NCBI RefSeq assembly: GCF_009905375.1
Contig: NC_133657.1
Location: 1,860,001-1,924,000, forward strand
Length of the DNA stretch: 64,000 nt
Direction: 5' to 3'
Source: Apium graveolens
Taxonomy: Eukaryota > Streptophyta > Magnoliopsida > Apiales > Apiaceae
The notes under the pieces: generated by a model
The model's input: the letters and a program-made list of their open reading frames with translations, nothing else
Told to the model about the DNA's origin: nothing
The model's database searches: none
In this document: positions 58,567 to 64,000 of the stretch, one piece after another
Layout of the letters: each line of letters opens with the position of its first letter
Numbering within the stretch: position 1 is the first letter of the stretch
Position numbers and translations under genes: made by a program

Positions 58567-58755
58567 ATGAATCATCAATGTCTTTGTAACAATTGGGCAG
58601 TGGAGAAGACCTCGTGGACTGATTATAATCTGGGCCGTAAGTTCCTCACCTGTGCTACTGGTGGCTACAACTTCTTTCGTTGGGCTGAACTGGAGTTTGA
58701 TGTGCGGAGCATAGATGTGATTAACGGGTTGAAGAGGCGCATAGGAAGGAAATAA
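58567..58755 (+). CDS. Small GRF-type zinc-finger protein (62 aa)
   Basis: The protein starts MNHQCLCNNWAVEKTSWTDY and continues NLGRKFLTCATGGYNFFRWA, matching the plant GRF-type zinc finger (C-x-C, TSWT..N.GR.F..C, FFRW). One metal ligand, normally Cys before NFFRW, appears as Tyr. The frame ends at a stop at 58,753-58,755, after GLKRRIGRK. GRF fingers are thought to bind nucleic acid; many plant copies are tiny proteins like this, often with a C-terminal coiled coil and membrane segment that here falls after the stop. It may therefore be complete and short, or a truncated copy. It lies between a hAT-like element and a MULE remnant and may belong to the latter. Confidence 0.55.
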   Translation: MNHQCLCNNWAVEKTSWTDYNLGRKFLTCATGGYNFFRWAELEFDVRSIDVINGLKRRIGRK

Positions 58756-59339
58756 GATGATCATATCCTGGAGTTCGTGGCTGCCTGAAATGTGTACACT
58801 GAGAAATTAAAGAATGCGAAAAATGAAATTTGGAAGTGGAAGTGTTTGTGTATTTCGTTGTTGTTGTATGTTTTCCATACATGGTTTAGCTCAGTTGGCA
58901 AGGATGCTAAATAAAGATAATTATTTGGTTGTTGGGTGATGTAAATGTTATCTACAATGTGGTTAATGTGTAGCACTTAGAATGTTTAATGTGGTCTACA
59001 ATGTTGGTAGTATGTTATTTTTGATGATGTATTGTAGTTTTTTTTTTTGTTTCAATGAAATACAATTCTTAGCTATGTTTTGTGCTTTGCAATCATCTAT
59101 ATCTCATAAGTGAACAAAACCTAAATAAATGACACAAATGGACAATGAAAGAACAAAAATGCGCCAAACAAACATTCTTAGACTGCAATAAGTAGCAAAA
59201 TACAATTGATTTATCCCAAAAGAACTGCAAAATACAAGCATAGAAGTAATAAAAGAACCATTCACTACATGAAGTACTTGATGGTTATCCCAAACCAAAT
59301 TGCAGGTCTTAACACAAACTAATAGTTCTTATACTGACA
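58756..59339. other. Spacer between GRF ORF and MULE remnant
   Basis: AT-rich sequence. The first 200 bases continue the GRF reading frame in degraded form beyond its stop (AEKLKNA-type residues). Otherwise nothing recognised. Confidence 0.4.
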
Positions 59340-61325
59340 TAACATCAAGTAATAGTCATTATGATGCCTTATTTGCACCGCCATCTGTGTTCTGAGACAA
59401 TATCTTCCCCTTTGCCCTTTGTGTAAGTTGGAGGCTTTTAAGACTGACATGATCAACATCCCCATTTGTTGGAACCTGTTCAGCAACTTGACCTTCATTT
59501 GCGTCTTCATGTGGAGCAGTATTACCTCCACTTGCATCTATTTCTGGCCTGGACCGGTTTGGTGGAGTTTTTTTCACTTTACACATCCTTGAATTATGGC
59601 CTTCTTTGCTGTCATTCTTACACTTGACTTTGGATTTTCAACTGGAATTTTTCTCCCTCCCGCTGCAGCCTTTGTTGCCACATCAGATTTCTACAAGTAT
59701 ACCATATATCATCAATACATGACAAAGTAACAAATAAGGTTTAAATTTATAGGTTGAGATCATACATTTGATGTACAACTTCTTTGATTATGACCAGGAG
59801 CTTTACAGTATGTGCAATGAACTTTTGTATTAGTCCTCTTCAGCTTTGTAGGGTATGTAGGAAAATCATTCTTTTTGTTCCTTTTCTTTTTGGGTCTTCC
59901 TGTAGGTATCTTCACAGATGATGGCAATGACTTTGGTTCTAGGTTATCTTCCCATAAATATGGACCAATAACGGGTTCCAAAGTGTTTCCATATAGATGC
60001 AGATAGGTCTCTTTCTTGTAACAGTCATGGATGTAAATTTTCCAAGGCTCATTCCTTGGTGTTATACATGCACATGCATGATAGCAAGGAAGGCATGTGA
60101 GATCCCACTTTATGCAGGAACAAATTCTCCTGAGCAATTCCACCACCAACTCATGGCATCCATCACTGTAAGTAACACTACAGGAAGAACCTCCAGACCA
60201 AGTGACCACATAATTTCCAGCATAATGGATAGACCTATAAAGATTGATGACAAATAGGGCAAGTTAAAAAGAATAATAACATTCTGACAAATGACAGTAG
60301 GGCAAGTTTTGGAACTTACTTTGTCAATTTTTTCTGAAACACTAAGGCAAATGATAATATTTACATTTGCCATTTTGTCTCTCCTGATCTGGATCCTCTT
60401 CATTATAAATTTATGCAATTCTATGAATAGAGTAATGATAGGTAGGTCCCTCATTTTGCTTAAACTAATGTTGAATACCTTACAGTGATTGTTAACGAAT
60501 ATATCACTATGGGAGGTGGTCCTAAATACAGACCTAGACCACTGTTCCCTAGGTTTTTGCATTAGCCAATCATAGCAATTTGGTGACACCTGCACATATA
60601 ATATTTTAAGCACACATATAATAGATGCCTAACATTACTGCATATAATAGATGGCTACCTCTTTTATTTCCTCCATGTGCAAATTGACTCCCAAATGGTG
60701 GTGGCTCTAGCAGCTTTCCACTGTAAATGACTCAAAGCCAGACATTTTACTCCTTATGCATGTTCTGGAACAAGTGCATCACACAAAATCTGTGCTCTGC
60801 TTGAGGCACAATAGCTTCTAGTGCATTTATTAAACCCTACAACAAATGCATATAAAACACATTTACTAGTAATAAAACAGGGAAATAATAATGACTATTA
60901 AATATAGGAAATATTACCTTTTGTCTATCAAAGATAAAAGTCCATTCTTTGTCAACTAGAATTTGCAGGTCTTGACATAGAAACTGTAGAAACCAAGTCC
61001 ATAAATTAGATGTTTCACTCTCCATAATTGCCCATGCCACTGAATACATACCATCATTTGGATCAACACCAACAGCTGAGAGAGGAATGACACCAGAGGG
61101 CCCTTTCATGTGGCATTCATCAAGTCCAACAATATTCCTGTAATATTGTTTGAATGCCCTTTTTAATGGTCCTAAACACAAGAAGAACCTTATGAATCTG
61201 CCACTTATTTGATCATGTTCAGTATTTTCAGTTAATATCTTCATAGTGGTCTCAGGAAGAACCTTCTTCAATTGTTGAGCATACTTCCACAGTTCTGCAA
61301 ACTGCTCTTCTCGTGTTCCATTGAT
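59340..61325 (-). pseudogene. MuDR-type MULE transposase, degenerate and cut by a copia LTR
   Basis: Read on the minus strand from 61,325, sequence resembling the MuDR transposase N-terminal region (EEQFAELWKYAQ) leads into the DDE core (YRNIVGLDECHMKGPSGVIP, then MYSVAWAIMESETSNLWTWF). The region of EHRFCVMHLFQNMHKE follows near 60,790, with an immediate stop and frame change. Then come WDLTCLPCYHACACI, a degraded SWIM finger near 60,080, and a CCHC knuckle (CTYCKAPGHNQRSC) near 59,790. Introns probably exist at about 60,835-60,910 and 59,695-59,760. The 5' part of the gene is separated from this piece by the copia LTR starting at 61,326. It is a second MULE lineage, distinct from the FAR1-type one at the left edge, and it is inactive. 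Confidence 0.8.
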
Positions 61326-61403
61326 TGTTGGGAATATGTTGTGAACTTGATGATTTCATTAACAAAACACCTTAGTAGATTTAATTTAGTAAAAAATGTA
61401 GCA

Positions 61404-61750
61404 CTCGACGGATGATCAAATATAGTCCCAACGGATGACTCAATATAGTCCCGACAGATGATGATTTGACATCCATCGAGTGAGTAGCTTATGTAACAAT
61501 AAGTCATGTAGCACATTTCTGCAAACAACTTTGTATAGATTCTGTAGTAGCATATAAGTAATGTTGACTTTAATTAGATATGCAGAATAGGTTGATTAAT
61601 TGTACATAGATGATGTCTTGTAATTCTGCATAAATGAAATGAAGTCAAGTGCCAAATAGCTACCCGACGGATGATCAGCAAAGCTACCCGACGGATGATC
61701 AATAAGGCAACCCGACAGATGATAATCATGTACCCGACGGATGATCAATT
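61404..61750 (+). repeat. Array of CCCGACGGATGATCA motifs in the copia LTR
   Basis: Copies at about 61,404, 61,428, 61,451, 61,663, 61,686, 61,710 and 61,732, with variants CTCGACGG, CCAACGG and CCCGACAG. They form two clusters about 200 bases apart with spacings of 22-24 bases. The regular spacing suggests binding sites rather than chance. Confidence 0.85.
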
Positions 61751-62128
61751 CAAACATCTGTTGACAGTGAAAACACAGTCACATGCGTCGAGTGTTTGCA
61801 AAAGAAATGTGACAGCCTATTCAACTGGGTTTTTGAGAACAAATAAGCATTGCCATTTCCATGCTATTATGAAGGTATTCAAAGATGCTGGAATATAGTA
61901 ATGAAGTAGCATAGTATTAGACTTGATAGGTTTTGTTTTATTATCTTGTCTTATTACTGTGTAATCTTGGTAATATATAAACCAAGAGTAGCAAGTAGAA
62001 TAACAAGAAGACTAAGCATACATTTCTCAGTGAAATAATTATAAGCTGTATCCTTTAGCATTTCTCTGTAAGTTTAGTGGTTCTTATTTGTAAGCAGCTG
62101 TGAGCTATTCAAGCTTCACAGGGTTCTC

Positions 62129-62130
<2 letters not shown>

Positions 62131-62190
<60 letters not shown>
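62131..62190. repeat. AT microsatellite in the LTR
   Basis: About 30 uninterrupted AT dinucleotides downstream of the LTR TATA-like element. Confidence 0.95.
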
Positions 62191-62193
<3 letters not shown>

Positions 62194-62402
62194 GATACAT
62201 TCAAATCCACTAGAAAGTTTTAAAGACTTGTTTCTTCATTACTTTGTGTTTTGATTCATCTTAACTTATCATTCTGCACTTTGCTAATCAAAACACTCAC
62301 ATATATATTTTGAGTTAGAACATTTTATAATTCAGAAAAAGTTACAAGAATTCCATTCAACCCCCTTCTATAATTCTTGTTGCATTGTTAGGGACTAACA
62401 AT

Positions 62403-62414
62403 TGGTATCAGAGC
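62403..62414 (+). other. Primer binding site for initiator tRNA-Met
   Basis: TGGTATCAGAGC complements the 3' CCA plus nine bases of initiator tRNA-Met, two bases after the LTR end. The next base differs from the tRNA encoded at 38,358-38,429. Confidence 0.93.
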
Positions 62415-62456
62415 AAGCTCTTGAAGAACAAAGAGTTTAAAGAAATAAATAGCAAG

Positions 62457-64000
62457 ATGAACAAGAAGGATGTTGGAGTCAAGATTCCTTTTCTAGACAA
62501 AGATAATTACCATCACTGGAAGGTAAAGATGCATCTCCATTTACTTTCTCAAGATGAGACCTATGTGGATTGCATAGAGAGAGGTCCTTATGTACCAATG
62601 AGAGCTGCAACTGGAAATGAGCCATCAGTTCCCAAGCCAAGGCATGAATGGTCATGATATTGAACAAGTCAGGAAAGACAAGAAGGCCATGAATATTCTG
62701 TTCAATGGAGTTGATGGTGACATGTTTGACAACATCATTAATTGTAAGACAGCGAAGGAGGTTTGAGACACCATTCAAATAATTTGTGATGGCACTGAAC
62801 AAGTTAGAGAAAACAAGATGTAGCTGCTAATTCAGCAATATGAGCACTTTCATTGTGAAGATAGTGAATCTCTCACTGACATTTTTAGTAGATTTCAAAA
62901 ATTACTAAATGCTCTGAAGTTGCATGGAAGAGTATATCAGACAAAGGACTCCAATCTTAAGTTCCTTAGATCTCTTCCAAAGGAATGGAAACCAATGACA
63001 GTCTCATTGAGAAACTCTCAAGATTATAAGCAGTTTACCTTGGAGAGACTGTATGGCATCCTGAAAACTTATGAGCTTGAAATAGAGCAAGATGAGAAGA
63101 CGGAGAGAGGAAAGAAGAAAGGAGGTTCCATTGCACTGGTTGCTGAGTTAGATAAAGAGAAGGAAATGAAGATAGAAGCTGTTGAGTCTACTTCAAAGGT
63201 CTGTGAAAACAAGGGCAAAGGGCTGGTGGAAGAAAATGAAGATTCTTTGAGCCAAGATGATATGGATGACATTGATGAACATCTAGCATTTCTTTCCAGA
63301 AGAATTTCTAAGCTCAAGTTCAAGAAGAACTTTGGAGCAGCTAATCCAAATAGAAACGTGGTGGATAAATCAAAATTCAAATGTTTCAAATGTGGCTTGG
63401 CAGGGCACTTTGCCAGTGAGTATAGAAAGTCAGATTCCATCAAGAAGAAGTTTGAGCCTGTGGATTATAAACAAAAATATTTTGAGTTGCTCAAACAAAA
63501 GGAAAGGGCTTTCATTACACAAGAAAATGATTGGGCAGCAGATGGTATGGATGAGGATGAGGATGTCAGCTATGTCAATCTAGCTCTAATGGCCAAGTCT
63601 GATGAAACAAAGACAAGTTCTTCAAGTAATCAGGTAATCACCACTAACCTTGCACATTTATCTAAAGCTGAGTGTAATGATGCAATAAATGACATGTCTA
63701 CAAAATTATATCATTTGCGTGTAACATTAGTTCTCTCACTAAGGAAAATGCTAAAATCAAAGAAAACAATTTGTTTTTAAGTGAGAGGAATAATGTGCTA
63801 GAGTCTCAGTTTATTGAATTTGAAAAATTGAGTGTAAAATTGTTAAGGATGAATTAACTGAGTCCTTGAAGAAAGAAGAGATTTGAAGAAGCAGCTTGAA
63901 CGAGAACAAGAGGTGATTAAGGCATGGAAAACATCTAGAGATGTTCATGCTCAAATCACCAAAGTTCAAGGAATTGAGTCCTTTTATGATGCAACCTGGA
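62457..64000 (+). pseudogene. Sirevirus-like copia gag, degenerate, runs off the window
   Basis: It starts at ATG 62,457 (MNKKDVGVKIPFLDKDNYHH), the conserved opening of copia gag (F..DNY..WK). The frame shifts near 62,648. In-frame stops follow at about 62,764 (TGA where Trp is usual) and 62,820 (TAG where Gln is usual), both explicable by transitions. The long frame to 63,780 has FTLERLYGILKTYELE, a nucleocapsid knuckle CFKCGLAGHFASEY in which the last Cys is Tyr, and DVSYVNLALMAKSDE, typical of Sirevirus gag. A frame slip near 63,725 moves the C-terminal coiled coil to another frame, which continues to the edge. Pol would lie beyond the window. Not functional as written. Confidence 0.85.

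Larger units (their letters stand above)
61326..62400 (+). mobile_element. 5' LTR of a Sirevirus-like Ty1/copia element (1,075 bp)
   Basis: It starts TGTTGGGAATATGTTGTGAA and ends GGGACTAACA, two bases before the primer binding site; TGTT...AACA is the expected LTR inverted end. A TATA-like TATATAAACC at about 61,972 is a plausible U3 promoter. The LTR contains at least seven copies of a CCCGACGGATGATCA-type motif and an AT microsatellite (about 62,131-62,190). The 3' LTR is beyond the window, so age cannot be judged. The expected 5-bp target copy on the left is TTGAT (61,321-61,325). Confidence 0.85.

Noticed and set aside
61268..61528. Minus-strand frame crossing the copia LTR start
   Set aside because: It spans the MULE/LTR junction at 61,325/61,326, so it is a chance frame.

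Overview
This is a nuclear window from a flowering plant. It has GT-AG introns, a 23-exon cytosolic phosphoglucose isomerase gene, a plant-type LRR receptor kinase, nuclear tRNA genes without encoded CCA, and many plant transposon families (MULE, hAT-like, Stowaway, Tourist-like, Ty1/copia, Ty3/gypsy Tat, tRNA-derived SINE). The DNA is AT-rich between genes. It reads as a eudicot with a medium or large genome; I cannot name the species from sequence alone.

Layout. Bases 1-11,606 are one decayed Mutator-like element: a ULP1-type protease pseudogene (+) converges on a FAR1-type transposase pseudogene (-). Bases 13,177-23,181 hold an intact GPI (PGIC) gene, 23 exons, 567 aa, with a Stowaway MITE and other insertions in its introns. 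Bases 23,899-25,562 are a hAT-like TIR element with an 8-bp target duplication. At 28,126-28,524 is a small polyQ/AT-hook protein. Bases 30,916-37,964 (-) hold an intact TYW1 gene, 8 exons, 645 aa, for wyosine synthesis on tRNA-Phe; one intron carries a long inverted-repeat element. Two tRNA genes follow (Ala-TGC and initiator Met), then an LRR receptor-like kinase at 38,756-42,564 (-), 4 exons, 897 aa, with pseudokinase substitutions.

From 42.6 kb to the end the window is nearly all mobile DNA: MITEs and tandem duplications (42.6-47 kb); a broken Tat-lineage gypsy element (about 47.9-57.1 kb) whose extra ORF runs antisense to its pol remnant, itself invaded by a TIR element and by a solo LTR; a second hAT-like copy with a perfect 8-bp duplication; a small GRF zinc-finger ORF; a MuDR-type transposase pseudogene cut by the 5' LTR of a Sirevirus-like copia element that runs off the right edge.

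Four genes look functional by sequence: GPI (glycolysis), TYW1 (tRNA modification), the receptor-like pseudokinase (membrane signalling) and the AT-hook protein (DNA binding). They share no evident pathway. The most unusual structure is a palindromic word, GACGCGTC, with degenerate variants, scattered more than twenty times through the 47.9-55.2 kb part of the Tat element in exon-like and noncoding sequence and in more than one reading phase.
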